Source: Verrucomicrobiota bacterium (GTDB lineage: Bacteria; Verrucomicrobiota; Verrucomicrobiia; Opitutales; Opitutaceae). From it: DNA of 64,000 nucleotides. The position numbers and the translations under genes are program-made. Below, in pieces: positions 1 to 9,413 of this stretch (within the stretch, counting starts at the first letter, position 1; the number at the start of each line of letters is the position of its first letter). The stretch lies in assembly GCA_016222805.1 (NCBI GenBank), contig JACRQG010000007.1, positions 62,001-126,000 of the forward strand, given 5' to 3'. The notes under the pieces were generated by a model. That model was not told where the DNA came from, made no database searches, and saw only the letters and a list, made by a program, of their open reading frames with translations.

Positions 1-453
1 CGGGTGGAACTGCCGTCGCCGCCGATCGAGTTCGAGTTCTTCGGCAAGAAGACGACCCCGACCGATCGCGTGCTCATCGGCGCCCGGACGACGATCGCCG
101 GTCGCGAGGTGCAGCTCTTCAACACCCACCTGCTCGCCTTCTTCATGCTGGGATCGAGCAGCACGCTGAATCCCTTCCAGCGAAACCTGGTGGCCGAGCA
201 CCTGGCCAAGGTGCAGGGCCCCGCGATCCTCACCGGCGACTTCAACGTGAGCAAACACGAGTCGCTGGTCGCGCAGTTCGGCAGCTGTGGTTTCGCCACC
301 GTGCAGACGGCGGAGGTCACCTGGCGCCGGCGGCCCTACGTGCTGGATCACATCTTCTACAATTCCCCCCTGCGCTGTGCGGGACATCGCGTCGTGCCCA
401 CACCGGCGAGCGATCACCACGCCCTGGTGGCGGACTTCGAGTTCGCCCGGTAG
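1..453 (+). CDS. endonuclease/exonuclease/phosphatase family protein, 5'-truncated
   Basis: The frame is open from the first base, so the N-terminus lies outside the window. The visible 150 residues carry the C-terminal half of the endonuclease/exonuclease/phosphatase (DNase I-like) fold: TGDFN (metal and phosphate contacts), then YVLDHIFY, then the closing SDHHALVADF motif with the catalytic Asp-His pair. These motifs define the family but not the substrate, which could be a nucleic acid, a phospholipid or another phosphodiester. The gene ends 63 bases before a TonB receptor on the same strand, so the two may be co-transcribed. Confidence is high for the family and low for the role. Confidence 0.85.
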   Translation, partial: RVELPSPPIEFEFFGKKTTPTDRVLIGARTTIAGREVQLFNTHLLAFFMLGSSSTLNPFQRNLVAEHLAKVQGPAILTGDFNVSKHESLVAQFGSCGFATVQTAEVTWRRRPYVLDHIFYNSPLRCAGHRVVPTPASDHHALVADFEFAR

Positions 454-516
454 CCGCCCCGACCGCGCCCGTCGGGCGGCCCGCGCGATCGTTGCTCCTT
501 TTCACCCCTCCTGCCC

Positions 517-3510
517 ATGCTTCTTCGCCATCCCCGGCGCGGAATGACCGCGCTTGTGCTGGGTCTGCTTCTGTCCTCCTTTCCGGCCCGGTTGGCGGCT
601 GCCGCCGACGCCACCCCGGAGCGCACGGCCACGGTGTCCGGTCGCGTTTCCAACGCCGCCACCGGCGTGCGGCTGGAAGGCGCCCGGGTGGAACTCATCG
701 GTTCGGGGCGTTCGACGACCACCGACGGCGAGGGACGCTACCTCGTCCCCGTTTCCGCCGCCGACACCGCCGTGGTCATCTCGTATCCCGGCCTTGATCC
801 GGTGACCGTCCCCCTGCGACCCGGGACGGGAGGCGCGCTCACTCATGACGTCGCCCTGACGGCCGAGGTCTACCGGCTGCAGCCCTTCACGGTCGAAGGC
901 GATCGCGAGGGGACGGCGATGGCCACGACCCGGCAGCGTCAGGCGCAAAACGTGAAGAACATCGTTGCGACCGACGCCTTCGGCACCATGACCGAGGACA
1001 ACGTCGGGGCTTTCCTGCAGAAGATCCCCGGAATCGTCGCGACGGACGTCAGTGGTTCCGGGGTGCGCGAGGTGATGGTGCGTGGGATCGAGGCCGGACT
1101 CAACACGGTCGAGATGGACGGCGTGCAGCTTGCGAACAACAACTCCACCGGCACCAACCGCGCGTTCGACTTCTTCCAGGCCTCGCTGTCGTTGATCGAG
1201 AGCATCGAGGTGACCAAGGCGCCCACGCCGGACCGGCCGGCGAACTCGATCGGCGGGGCCATCAACATGGTCACGCGCAGTTCCTTCAATCGCAACGCGC
1301 CGCGCCAGCTGCGGTACTCCTTCGGTTTCGCCCACCTGATCGGCCGCCACGGCGGTGACACCGAGCAGTGGATCGACGCGCCGATCGACCGGCTTACCCC
1401 GTCGGTCATGCTGGCTTACTCGGATGTCCTCGGGCGGGAGCGCAACCTCGGTCTCTCGCTGTCCTATTCGCGCAACTCCGTCTTTTACTCCTCCAACGAC
1501 ACCGAGCACTACTACCAGGGCACCCTGGCCCGGCCGGCCTACCTCTACCGCACGCGCCAGCAGCGGCAGGCGATGGGCGGGCCGCACGTGCGGCAGAACC
1601 TCGGCGCCAAGCTCGAGTACAAGCTCAGCGAGCGCAGCCTGATCACCTTCAACGCGGCGCACAACTTCTACCTCGAGCGGCCGCACACCCTCGCGTTCAA
1701 CCTCCAGACCACCAACAACGCGAACCAGATGCGGCCCGGGTACAGCGAACGCTACACCGAGGTGCTGCCCAGCAACTCCGCGGCCGCCTCGATGACGGCC
1801 AACGCCTACGACAACTTCACCCACAATTACCGCTTCCTGGTGTCCGCGACCCACCGCCGGCCCGGGCTCGTCCTCGACGCCACGGCGACGCTCTCCCTTT
1901 CCCAGGCCTTCCAGAACTTCTCCCCGGACGAGCGCAAGTACGACGGCGGCGTCCGCACCAAGGGCAACCTGTCGATCGGCGGACTGACCGGCGTCGGGTG
2001 GATCACCGATCGGCGGCAGGACGAGGTCTTCCCCCAGATCACCCAGACGGCCGGTCGCGATTTCTACAACCTCGCCAGCTACACCACCCTGACGCTGGCC
2101 CAGAACAACCGGATCGCGAAATCCTCGATCCTCGAAGCGCGCGCGAACCTGCGGAAGGACTTTGCGGGTGTCGTTCCCTTCTACGTCAAGGCGGGCCTGC
2201 TCGCCCAGCAGCAGGAGCGCCGCAAGGACTACCACTATCACCAGTACACCTTTGTCGGACCGGGCGGCCTCGGGCAGTTCGCCGAGACCGCGGCCTGGAC
2301 GCGGGAGGCGATGGAGGGCATGCGCCAGGCGCCGTGGATCGATCTGTACCGCACGTCGCGGCACAAGGACGAGAATCCGGCGCAATGGACGGAGTCGGTG
2401 AGTTATCGTGTCAGCCAGCGCCTGCAGAACCTGCAGGACTTCAGCGAGCGGATCAGCGCCGCGTACCTCCAGGGCAACATCCGGCTGCGCGAACTCAGCG
2501 TGCTCGCCGGCGTGCGATTCGAGGAGACCGCCACCTCCGGCAATGGTCCGCTCTACCAGTTGAACGCCGCGGAGCGGGCGCGGCGCGCAGCCTGGGTCGG
2601 ACCGGTGACGGACGCCGAGGCGGAGCGCCGGGCGGTCGAGGAGTGGGGGAGGCGCACCCACGCCGAGGGGCGGTACACCAACGCCTTTCCCGGGGTGCAC
2701 CTGACGTGGGCGCGCCCGGGTGGGCTGGTGGCGCGTGCGAGCTACACCACCAGCATCGGCCGGCCGCCGGTCACCTCGCTCATTCCCAACACCACCGTGA
2801 ATGACGACGCCCAGACCGTGACGGCCGCCAACACCGCGCTGAAGCCGCAGTTTTCCGACAACTTCGATCTCAACCTCGAATACTACTTCAAATCGATCGG
2901 CTTCGTGTCGGTGAGCGCGTTCCAGAAGAACGTCGAGGGCTTCATCTACTCGAGCAACAGCACCTTCGTCGGACGGGGTCCCGACAATGGTTTCGATGGC
3001 CTCTATGAGGGCTACCGGCTCACCACTTCGTTCAACGGGGGCAGTGCGCGCTATCGGGGCCTCGAGTTCAGCTACTCCCAGCAGTTCACGTTCCTTCCCG
3101 GCTTCTGGAGGGGACTGGGCGTGAACCTCAACTTCACGCGGCTCGAGACGCGCGGCGACTATGGCGGGACCGTCGCGACGACCCAGGTGCCGGGGTTTCG
3201 CCCGCGTTCCGCCAACGCGGTGCTCAACTACCAGCAGGGACGTTACCGTGCCAGCATCCAGGCCAACTGGATCGACGCCTACCTGCTGACCACCTCCACC
3301 AACGCGGCCCTGCTTGTCTATGAGGCGGCGCGGACCTCGTTGAACTTCAAGTTCACCTTCGATCTGAGCAGCCGCACCAGCCTCTACTTCAACGCCGACA
3401 ACCTGCTGCGCACCCCGATCAACAGCCGGTACTACGCCTACGAGGACCGCATCGGCTACACCCGGCTGCCGTATCGCTCCATTTCGGCCGGCGTGCAGGG
3501 GCGGTTCTAG
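517..3510 (+). CDS. TonB-dependent outer-membrane receptor with N-terminal carboxypeptidase-regulatory-like domain
   Basis: A 997-residue outer-membrane transporter. A signal peptide (about residues 1-30) ends in AAAADA. A beta-sandwich domain of the carboxypeptidase regulatory type (about 38-118, TVSGRVSNAATG...DGEGRYLVPV) follows. A TonB-box-like stretch (FTVEGDREGTA, about 124-134) leads into the plug (about 135-255, with EVMVRGIEAGLNTVEMDG), then a 22-strand-size barrel ending in the terminal Phe typical of BAM substrates (GVQGRF). This architecture is common among Verrucomicrobiota and Bacteroidota receptors for glycans, peptides or siderophores. No lipoprotein partner or substrate-specific gene lies beside it, so the ligand is unknown. 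The ATG at 517 was chosen because it begins a good signal peptide. Confidence 0.9.
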   Translation: MLLRHPRRGMTALVLGLLLSSFPARLAAAADATPERTATVSGRVSNAATGVRLEGARVELIGSGRSTTTDGEGRYLVPVSAADTAVVISYPGLDPVTVPLRPGTGGALTHDVALTAEVYRLQPFTVEGDREGTAMATTRQRQAQNVKNIVATDAFGTMTEDNVGAFLQKIPGIVATDVSGSGVREVMVRGIEAGLNTVEMDGVQLANNNSTGTNRAFDFFQASLSLIESIEVTKAPTPDRPANSIGGAINMVTRSSFNRNAPRQLRYSFGFAHLIGRHGGDTEQWIDAPIDRLTPSVMLAYSDVLGRERNLGLSLSYSRNSVFYSSNDTEHYYQGTLARPAYLYRTRQQRQAMGGPHVRQNLGAKLEYKLSERSLITFNAAHNFYLERPHTLAFNLQTTNNANQMRPGYSERYTEVLPSNSAAASMTANAYDNFTHNYRFLVSATHRRPGLVLDATATLSLSQAFQNFSPDERKYDGGVRTKGNLSIGGLTGVGWITDRRQDEVFPQITQTAGRDFYNLASYTTLTLAQNNRIAKSSILEARANLRKDFAGVVPFYVKAGLLAQQQERRKDYHYHQYTFVGPGGLGQFAETAAWTREAMEGMRQAPWIDLYRTSRHKDENPAQWTESVSYRVSQRLQNLQDFSERISAAYLQGNIRLRELSVLAGVRFEETATSGNGPLYQLNAAERARRAAWVGPVTDAEAERRAVEEWGRRTHAEGRYTNAFPGVHLTWARPGGLVARASYTTSIGRPPVTSLIPNTTVNDDAQTVTAANTALKPQFSDNFDLNLEYYFKSIGFVSVSAFQKNVEGFIYSSNSTFVGRGPDNGFDGLYEGYRLTTSFNGGSARYRGLEFSYSQQFTFLPGFWRGLGVNLNFTRLETRGDYGGTVATTQVPGFRPRSANAVLNYQQGRYRASIQANWIDAYLLTTSTNAALLVYEAARTSLNFKFTFDLSSRTSLYFNADNLLRTPINSRYYAYEDRIGYTRLPYRSISAGVQGRF

Positions 3511-3526
3511 TTGAGGCCGGCCTCAA
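3511..3526. other. perfect 16-bp palindrome directly after the receptor stop codon
   Basis: TTGAGGCCGGCCTCAA starts at the first base after the TAG of the receptor gene. It is fully self-complementary with no loop and no following T run, so an intrinsic terminator is possible but not convincing. The rest of the gap to 3835 holds only the two GC palindromes listed separately. Confidence 0.4.
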
Positions 3527-3621
3527 CGAGGCCAGCTACCTTTGGTGCAGGTTCCGCCTTTGGTCGCCGCTTCGAGCCGCGTTGGTTCACGTCGATTCAC
3601 CTTGCGCGGAGCGCCGTGTGG

Positions 3622-3641
3622 GCGGGGCGACCTCGCCCCGC
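3622..3641. repeat. GC-rich intergenic palindrome, copy 1
   Basis: GCGGGGCGACCTCGCCCCGC is a perfect 9-bp inverted repeat around CC. The same GCGGGGC(G)ACC...GCCCCGC pattern recurs at 11353-11372 and 11445-11464, always between genes, so this looks like a small REP-like repeat family. No gene is visible in the 325-base gap (3511-3835) that contains it. Confidence 0.6.
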
Positions 3642-3669
3642 TCGAGGCTGATTCCGAAATCAAGCATGA

Positions 3670-3685
3670 GGGGCGCAGTCGCCCC
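3670..3685. repeat. GC-rich intergenic palindrome, degenerate copy 2
   Basis: GGGGCG-CAGT-CGCCCC is a 6-bp inverted repeat 28 bases downstream of copy 1. It resembles that copy but has shorter arms. Paired palindromes at short distance are typical of REP-like doublets, so it may be the second half of one element. Confidence 0.45.
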
Positions 3686-3835
3686 GCCATCAGGAAGCCA
3701 ACCAGGCAAGACCAGCCTGCCTTGCACCGGGAACCCACGCCTGGCCGGGGCGAAAGAGCGATCGGGCAGGAGCCCGCGTGGTCGTCGCGTTCCCCTGCGG
3801 TGACGAGGCTCCGGATACGGCGGGCTTTCGCCCGC

Positions 3836-4123
<288 letters not shown>

Positions 4124-4262
4124 GTGGCGCGTAGCCTGCGCACCGCGGGGGCGAATTCAAGCGTCCCCTGCGGCCGGAGGGCTCGGCGGCAGGCGCTGGT
4201 CCTTGGCGCGGAGCCCGGTTCGTGCTCGTCGCGACGGCGGACCGCGCTGCGATGCCCCGAGG

Positions 4263-5966
4263 CTAGGATCCGACCGGCCGCAGACCGAGGAGCAGGGCCA
4301 GCGCGACCACGATGAAGGGAGGCCACCAGCCGCCCCGTTCGCGGCGCCAGCTCCAGGCATAACCGGCGAGGAGGGTGGCGATCAGCAGCGCGAGGGCGGA
4401 GTACCCGACCCACGGGGCGGCGAAGCGTGCGGGAAAGAATGCCCCCGGCAGGGTGACGCTGCCCTGCACCAGGCGCTCGATCCCGAGCAGCACCAGGGCG
4501 GCGGCGTGGTTGCACAGACTGGCACCAAAGCCCAGGCCGACCAGGCCGCAGAGCAGGGAGGCAAAGCCCCCAAGGGTGACGGCGCTGGCCGCCGGGATGA
4601 GCACAAGATTCGCCACCAGCGCACCCGGGGTGAGCAGCCGGAAGAACAAGACGCTGGTCACCACGCTCACCAGCATGGTGGCGACTCCCACCGCCAGGGT
4701 CGTGGCGGTGGCACGGCAGCCGGCCGCACTCCACCGATGCCACCAGCGCCACGCCGGTTTCGGCAGCTCACGCCACGGCTCCCAGCGACGGGACCACGCT
4801 TCGCCCAACGGCAGGCCGAGGACGAGCAGCGCCAGGACAATGGCATAGCTCATCAGGAAACTGGCGCTGAACGCCTGCAGGGGCGCGACCAGCAGCACCG
4901 CGACCGCCGAGGCAGTCAGACCGGCCAGGACGTTGGCCGGACGCCGGAGCACAAACGCTGCCTGGAGGAACGCCGCCATCGCCCAGGCCCGGACCGCCGA
5001 AGGCGAGGCACCGGTGATGTCGACGAACAGCCACAGCGCGGCGATCCCCAGCAGAAAACGTGGCCAGGGCGGCACCCGGGCGAGCGACAACAACGCATGC
5101 AGGGCGGCGGCAATCACGCCGATGTTAAGGCCGGAGATCGCGAAGAGATGCATCGTCCCGCTTTGCATGAAGACCTCGCGCTGTTCCTGGCTGAGCTCGT
5201 GGGTTTCGCCCAGCATCATGCCGCGCAACAGGGCGGCCAGGGCCGGGCGTTTGTCTCCGATGCCGCGATCCAGGATGGCACGGAACCGGTCGGCCACGCG
5301 GGCACACCACCGATGGTACGCGTGCGCCGGTGCCTCTTCGCCGAGGAGCCGGCCCCGATTCAGGCGGAAGTTGATCCCGGCGGCGGCCAGATAGCCCTCG
5401 AAGGTATCCGCCGGCGGGTGACGGGGCAGGACGGCGAGGACGCCGATGGCCGAGACGATCGTGCTGCGCAGGGGTGGGGACTCGGCGCCGGTCAGCGAGA
5501 GCGAAAAATGCACGCGCTGGCCCAGGAGATCCCGGAGGTGCGGCTCCGTCCGCACGACGGTCGCCAGGCCGGTCGTCCGGCGGGCATCCTTGGTGTGGAA
5601 GACCCGATCCACGCGCAGCCCGAGCCTGGCCTCCCGCGCTGGGAGAGTCTCCCACTCGGGCAGGCGGGCCCGGTGCGCGATCTGGCTCGAGACGCCCGTC
5701 GCCACCCCGGCCGTGATCAGCCAGATCGCCCAGTCGCGGGTCTGGCGCCACGCCGCCACGAGCGCAGCGCCCGCGGCGACCAACGCGACGAGGAGCGGCC
5801 CGCGGACATCGTCGAGTCCGAGCATCTGCCCGGTGGCGAGACCGCCCAGGAGCGGCAGCGCGATCCAGAGGAGGGGGGCGCGGTGGCCGAGGCTGCGGTC
5901 GGCCACCGGTCCCGGCGCCTGGACTGGCGGTTCGGCGCTCACGCGGACGGGCGGACGAGCACGCAC
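4263..5966 (-). CDS. comEC: ComEC/Rec2-type DNA-uptake channel, without C-terminal metallo-beta-lactamase domain
   Basis: A 567-residue polytopic membrane protein. The competence domain signature HLFAISGLNIGVIAA (about 280-295) is clear. It is preceded by an N-terminal DUF4131-like region (residues about 30-200) and followed by many membrane helices. In the family this protein forms the inner-membrane channel for single-stranded DNA in transformation. The chain stops after the last helices, whereas canonical ComEC (700-800 residues) continues into a metallo-beta-lactamase nuclease domain; that domain is missing and is not encoded next door. The start is a GTG at 5966. rarA begins 65 bases away in the opposite direction, so the two promoters face apart. 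Confidence 0.85.
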   Translation of the reverse strand: MRARPPVRVSAEPPVQAPGPVADRSLGHRAPLLWIALPLLGGLATGQMLGLDDVRGPLLVALVAAGAALVAAWRQTRDWAIWLITAGVATGVSSQIAHRARLPEWETLPAREARLGLRVDRVFHTKDARRTTGLATVVRTEPHLRDLLGQRVHFSLSLTGAESPPLRSTIVSAIGVLAVLPRHPPADTFEGYLAAAGINFRLNRGRLLGEEAPAHAYHRWCARVADRFRAILDRGIGDKRPALAALLRGMMLGETHELSQEQREVFMQSGTMHLFAISGLNIGVIAAALHALLSLARVPPWPRFLLGIAALWLFVDITGASPSAVRAWAMAAFLQAAFVLRRPANVLAGLTASAVAVLLVAPLQAFSASFLMSYAIVLALLVLGLPLGEAWSRRWEPWRELPKPAWRWWHRWSAAGCRATATTLAVGVATMLVSVVTSVLFFRLLTPGALVANLVLIPAASAVTLGGFASLLCGLVGLGFGASLCNHAAALVLLGIERLVQGSVTLPGAFFPARFAAPWVGYSALALLIATLLAGYAWSWRRERGGWWPPFIVVALALLLGLRPVGS

Positions 5967-6031
5967 GGAGCGCGCCGCCGGGAAAATGCCTTTCCTTTCA
6001 TGGGGTCGGGGTCCGAAGATGGTTCAGGACG

Positions 6032-7381
6032 ATGTCAGCACCTGACCAGCCCGAACTTTTCGCCGATGGGGCGCCGGCGGCCGAGTGGCCGGCGGCGGTG
6101 CGGCCCGCGCTGCGCCCGTTGGCGGCCCGGCTGCGCCCGCGCCGCCTCGCGGAGGTCGTGGGCCAGGATCACCTGCTGCAACCGGGCAGCCTGCTGCCGC
6201 GCCTCGTGGCGCAGAACCGCTTTGGTTCGCTTCTCTTCTACGGCCCGCCCGGCACCGGCAAGACGAGCCTCGCCGAGGCAATCGCGGCCGAGACCGGCAG
6301 CCGGTTCGTGCGCATCAACGCCGTGATGTCCAACGTCGCCGAATTGCGCGAAATCCTCGCCGCCGCCCGCCGTCGGCCGGAAGCGGCGACGATCCTCTTC
6401 ATCGACGAGCTCCACCGCTTCAACAAGTCGCAGCAGGATCTGTTGCTGCCCGATGTCGAGGAAGGGACGGTGCGCCTGATTGGGGCGACCACGCACAATC
6501 CGGGATTCTACGTCAACCCGCCGCTGCTGTCGCGCAGCCACCTTTTCCGTCTCGAGCCCCTTTCGGCCGCCACGATCGCCGCGGTGCTGCGGCGGGCCAT
6601 GACCGACGCGGAGCGCGGCCTCGGCGGCCGGCGCGTTTCCGCGGAGGACGGGTTGCTGGCGGATCTCGCGGTGTTGTCGGATGGAGATCTGCGCCGGGCC
6701 CTGAATTCCCTCGAGGTGATCGTGCTGGGATTGCCGGAAGGCGGCACGATGACCGCGGCCGATCTCGAGGTGTTCGCCCGCGAGCGGCGGATTCGCTACG
6801 ACGCCGACGAGGACGAGCACTACGACACCATCTCCGCCTTCATCAAGAGCTGCCGCGGAAGCGATCCCGATGCGGCGATGTACTGGCTGGCCAAGATGCT
6901 GGAAGGCGGTGAAGACCCGCGTTTCATCGCCCGGCGCCTCGTGATCCTGGCCAGCGAGGATGTGGGGTTGGCGGATCCCCAGGCTCTGCCCCTCACGGTG
7001 GCGGCGCACCATGCGGTGGATTTCATCGGATTGCCGGAGGCTGAACTTACCCTGGCCCACGCCACGCTCTACATTGCCACGGCGCCAAAAAGCAACTCGG
7101 CGACCCTGGCGCTCGGCGAGGCTCACCGGGTGATCAAGGAGGAGCCGGTGCAGCGGATTCCCCTGGCCCTGCGCAGCAAGTCCGGGCAGGCCAACAAGCG
7201 GATGGGCCAGGGACAGGGGTACGACTATTCCCATGACTTTCCCGAGAACATCAGCGGGCAGGATTACCTCGAGCGCCCGGTGACACTCTATGTGCCGAAA
7301 ACCGCCGGGTGGGAGACGAAGATCGCCGATCGCCTCGCGCGCTGGAAGGAACTTAAGGCTCGCGTGCGCGCCGGGGCGTGA
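6032..7381 (+). CDS. rarA: replication-associated recombination protein A (AAA ATPase)
   Basis: A 449-residue clamp-loader-like ATPase of the RarA/MgsA/WRNIP1 family, which acts at stalled forks. Walker A is GPPGTGKT (71-78). Walker B is ILFIDELHRF (121-130), where the family typically has an Asp-Glu pair followed by HRFNK. Sensor 1 lies in GATTHNP. The C-terminal half matches the tetramerisation region of the family, ending with the usual YSHDFPENISGQDYLP-like stretch and the late YVPK/GWE segment. The length is normal for the family. It is divergent from the ComEC-like gene, a pairing compatible with DNA-processing roles, though co-regulation is not shown. Confidence 0.95.
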   Translation: MSAPDQPELFADGAPAAEWPAAVRPALRPLAARLRPRRLAEVVGQDHLLQPGSLLPRLVAQNRFGSLLFYGPPGTGKTSLAEAIAAETGSRFVRINAVMSNVAELREILAAARRRPEAATILFIDELHRFNKSQQDLLLPDVEEGTVRLIGATTHNPGFYVNPPLLSRSHLFRLEPLSAATIAAVLRRAMTDAERGLGGRRVSAEDGLLADLAVLSDGDLRRALNSLEVIVLGLPEGGTMTAADLEVFARERRIRYDADEDEHYDTISAFIKSCRGSDPDAAMYWLAKMLEGGEDPRFIARRLVILASEDVGLADPQALPLTVAAHHAVDFIGLPEAELTLAHATLYIATAPKSNSATLALGEAHRVIKEEPVQRIPLALRSKSGQANKRMGQGQGYDYSHDFPENISGQDYLERPVTLYVPKTAGWETKIADRLARWKELKARVRAGA

Positions 7382-7479
7382 CCCGGGAAGTCGCCGGCGG
7401 GCCTGTCAAAGGTGCGTAAGGAGGCCGCGGTCCGGCTCAACCCACTTGCTGTGGCCGTTCGATCCGCTAGAGTGAGCCC

Positions 7480-8091
7480 ATGAAGTTTCCGGCCTACGCC
7501 TGGCTTTCCCTCCTGCTGTCCGGCGCGACCTTGGCCCAGACCGAGGCCTCCAAGACGACCGCCACCGGGAAGTCGGCGGACACTCCCGCAGCCAAGTCCT
7601 CGGAGGGTTCCACCGGGCCGGCCCGACCCCGCATTATGATCGGCGGCAAGAGTGACCCGGCGGCCAAGGGAACATCCGCGACCTCCGGCAAGGCCACCGC
7701 GCCGGCGGCCAAGGCGGGGGCGACCGCGCCCGCGGCGGAGAAGAAGGCCGCCAAGAAGGACGAGCCGCCGCCCAAGATTGAAGGCATGGAAATCGGCCGC
7801 GGGGCCAAGGGCTTCCTCGGCCTGCAGGTGGTGAACGGTGTCTTCAAATTGTCGTTCTACGATGAGAAGAAGAAGCCGGCCCAGCCCGACGCCGTCCGGG
7901 CGGTGCTGCGCTGGACGCCGAACTACAAGCCGGGCAACGAAGTCTACATCCTGAATCCGGGCGGCGACGGCAAGTCCCTCACCTCCGACAAGACGGTGCG
8001 CCCGCCCTATGCCTTCAAGCTGTTCGTCTCCCTCTTTGCGGAGGGATCCGAGAACCCGGTCGAGAGCTTCGTGGTGGATTTCCGCCAGTAG
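7480..8091 (+). CDS. secreted Ala/Lys-rich protein of unknown function
   Basis: A 203-residue protein. A signal peptide (MKFPAYAWLSLLLSGATLAQ) is followed by a low-complexity Ala/Thr/Lys/Pro linker (about 20-95). A compact C-terminal domain (about 105-203) with predicted beta strands follows (KLSFYDEKKKPAQPDAVRAV, WTPNYKPGNEVYIL, ending in VVDFRQ). The last domain resembles small periplasmic beta-sandwich domains, but I cannot name a family. It stands alone between rarA and ribB. CTAG at 7467-7470 with TTGCTG upstream may be its promoter. Confidence 0.7.
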   Translation: MKFPAYAWLSLLLSGATLAQTEASKTTATGKSADTPAAKSSEGSTGPARPRIMIGGKSDPAAKGTSATSGKATAPAAKAGATAPAAEKKAAKKDEPPPKIEGMEIGRGAKGFLGLQVVNGVFKLSFYDEKKKPAQPDAVRAVLRWTPNYKPGNEVYILNPGGDGKSLTSDKTVRPPYAFKLFVSLFAEGSENPVESFVVDFRQ

Positions 8092-8170
8092 CGATCGCGG
8101 GTGCGCGCGAGGCGAACCCCTCATTGACAGGCCCGGCAGGGCGGGCGACCTTCGCCCCCCTTCTGACCCG

Positions 8171-9274
8171 ATGAGTGCCACTGCCACGCCGCCCTTTGAT
8201 TCGGTTGAAGCTGCGATCGCTGATATCGCCGCCGGCAAACTCGTGATCGTGACGGACGACGAGAACCGTGAAAACGAGGGCGACCTCATCATGGCGGCGG
8301 AGAAGGTGACGCCCGAGACCGTCAACATGATGATCCGGTACGGAAGCGGGATCGTGTGCGTGCCAACGCTGGAGCCGCAGTTGCGCCGGCTTGGCCTCGG
8401 TCCGATGGTGGCGCGGAACCGCGAGTCGCACCGGACCGACTTCACGGTCAGCGTGGATGCGGCGGAAGGCATCTCGACCGGCATCAGTGCCTACGATCGC
8501 ACCCTGACGATTCGGCTTTTGGCGAATCCGGCGACGCGGCCGGAGCAGCTCGTGCAGCCCGGGCATGTGTTTCCCCTGCGGGCGCGGCCGGGCGGCGTGC
8601 TCGAGCGGGCGGGGCACACCGAGGCGGCGGTGGATCTGGTGACCCTGGCCGGCCTGGCTCCCATCGGGGTGTTGTGCGAGCTCGTGAACGACGACGGCAC
8701 GGTGCAGCGGCTGCCGCAACTGCAGGAGTTCGCGCGGCGGTTTGGACTCCGGATGATCTCGATCGCGGCTTTGATCGAGTACCGGGTGCGGCGGGACCAG
8801 CTGGTCGAGCGGGTCGCCGCGCAGCCGTTTGCCTCGGAGTTCGGCGAGTTCACCCTGCATGTGTTTCGCGGGCGCCTGGACGGGCGGCACCATCTTGCCC
8901 TGACCTGCGGCTCGCTCGGTCCGGAACCCACCCTCGTCCGGGTGCATAGCGAAAACCTGTTGAGCGACCTGTTCCGGGCCCGGGGCACGCCGGGACACCA
9001 AACCCTGATGGCCTCGCTTTCCGCCGTGGCGCGCGCTGGCAGGGGAGTGGTCCTGTACATGCAGCCGGCCAACCCGGCGGAAACCCTGTTGCGCAGCCTT
9101 GGCGCCAAGCCGGGTGAACTGCCGCCGCCGATGAGCATCCGGGATTACGGCATGGGCGCGCAGATTCTCGCCGCGCTCGGCCTGCGCAAGATCCGGTTGC
9201 TCTCGAACAGTATGCGCAAGGTGGTTGGCCTTGACGGCTACGGCTTGGAGATCGTGGAGCAGGTTGCGGTGTAG
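8171..9274 (+). CDS. ribB: 3,4-dihydroxy-2-butanone-4-phosphate synthase with degenerate GTP cyclohydrolase II-like domain
   Basis: A 367-residue riboflavin-pathway protein. Residues 1-205 are a complete DHBP synthase, converting ribulose 5-phosphate to the four-carbon precursor of lumazine: DDENRENEGDLI, RTDFTVSVDA, PGHVFPLRA and the RAGHTEAAVDL metal-binding segment are all present. The C-terminal half (about 210-367) has the RibA fold (RVHSE, then LLSNSMRKVVGLDGYGLEIVE), but the three zinc-binding cysteines and the following Arg/Glu catalytic loop are absent: RVHSENLLSDLF appears where RVHSECLTGD...CDCG is expected. GTP cyclohydrolase II activity is therefore unlikely, as in described RibBX-type proteins. 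The ATG at 8171 was chosen because the family alignment starts there; the frame is open further upstream. It is followed by ribH. Confidence 0.92.
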   Translation: MSATATPPFDSVEAAIADIAAGKLVIVTDDENRENEGDLIMAAEKVTPETVNMMIRYGSGIVCVPTLEPQLRRLGLGPMVARNRESHRTDFTVSVDAAEGISTGISAYDRTLTIRLLANPATRPEQLVQPGHVFPLRARPGGVLERAGHTEAAVDLVTLAGLAPIGVLCELVNDDGTVQRLPQLQEFARRFGLRMISIAALIEYRVRRDQLVERVAAQPFASEFGEFTLHVFRGRLDGRHHLALTCGSLGPEPTLVRVHSENLLSDLFRARGTPGHQTLMASLSAVARAGRGVVLYMQPANPAETLLRSLGAKPGELPPPMSIRDYGMGAQILAALGLRKIRLLSNSMRKVVGLDGYGLEIVEQVAV

Positions 9275-9413
9275 CTTTCGCGCGGGAGGGGAAAAAACGG
9301 ATTGCGGCGGGGGAACTCCGTCCCGCACCCTGACCGGCTCCATTCATGATGAACCTCAAACCACCACTCGCCGGAGAGTCCGCAGGGGCGGGCCGCCGCG
9401 CCGGTCTCGTGCC

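Noticed and set aside
8092-8170. An FMN riboswitch upstream of ribB
   Set aside because: The gap is only 79 bases and lacks the conserved multi-helix core (AGGG...CCC blocks) of the RFN element.
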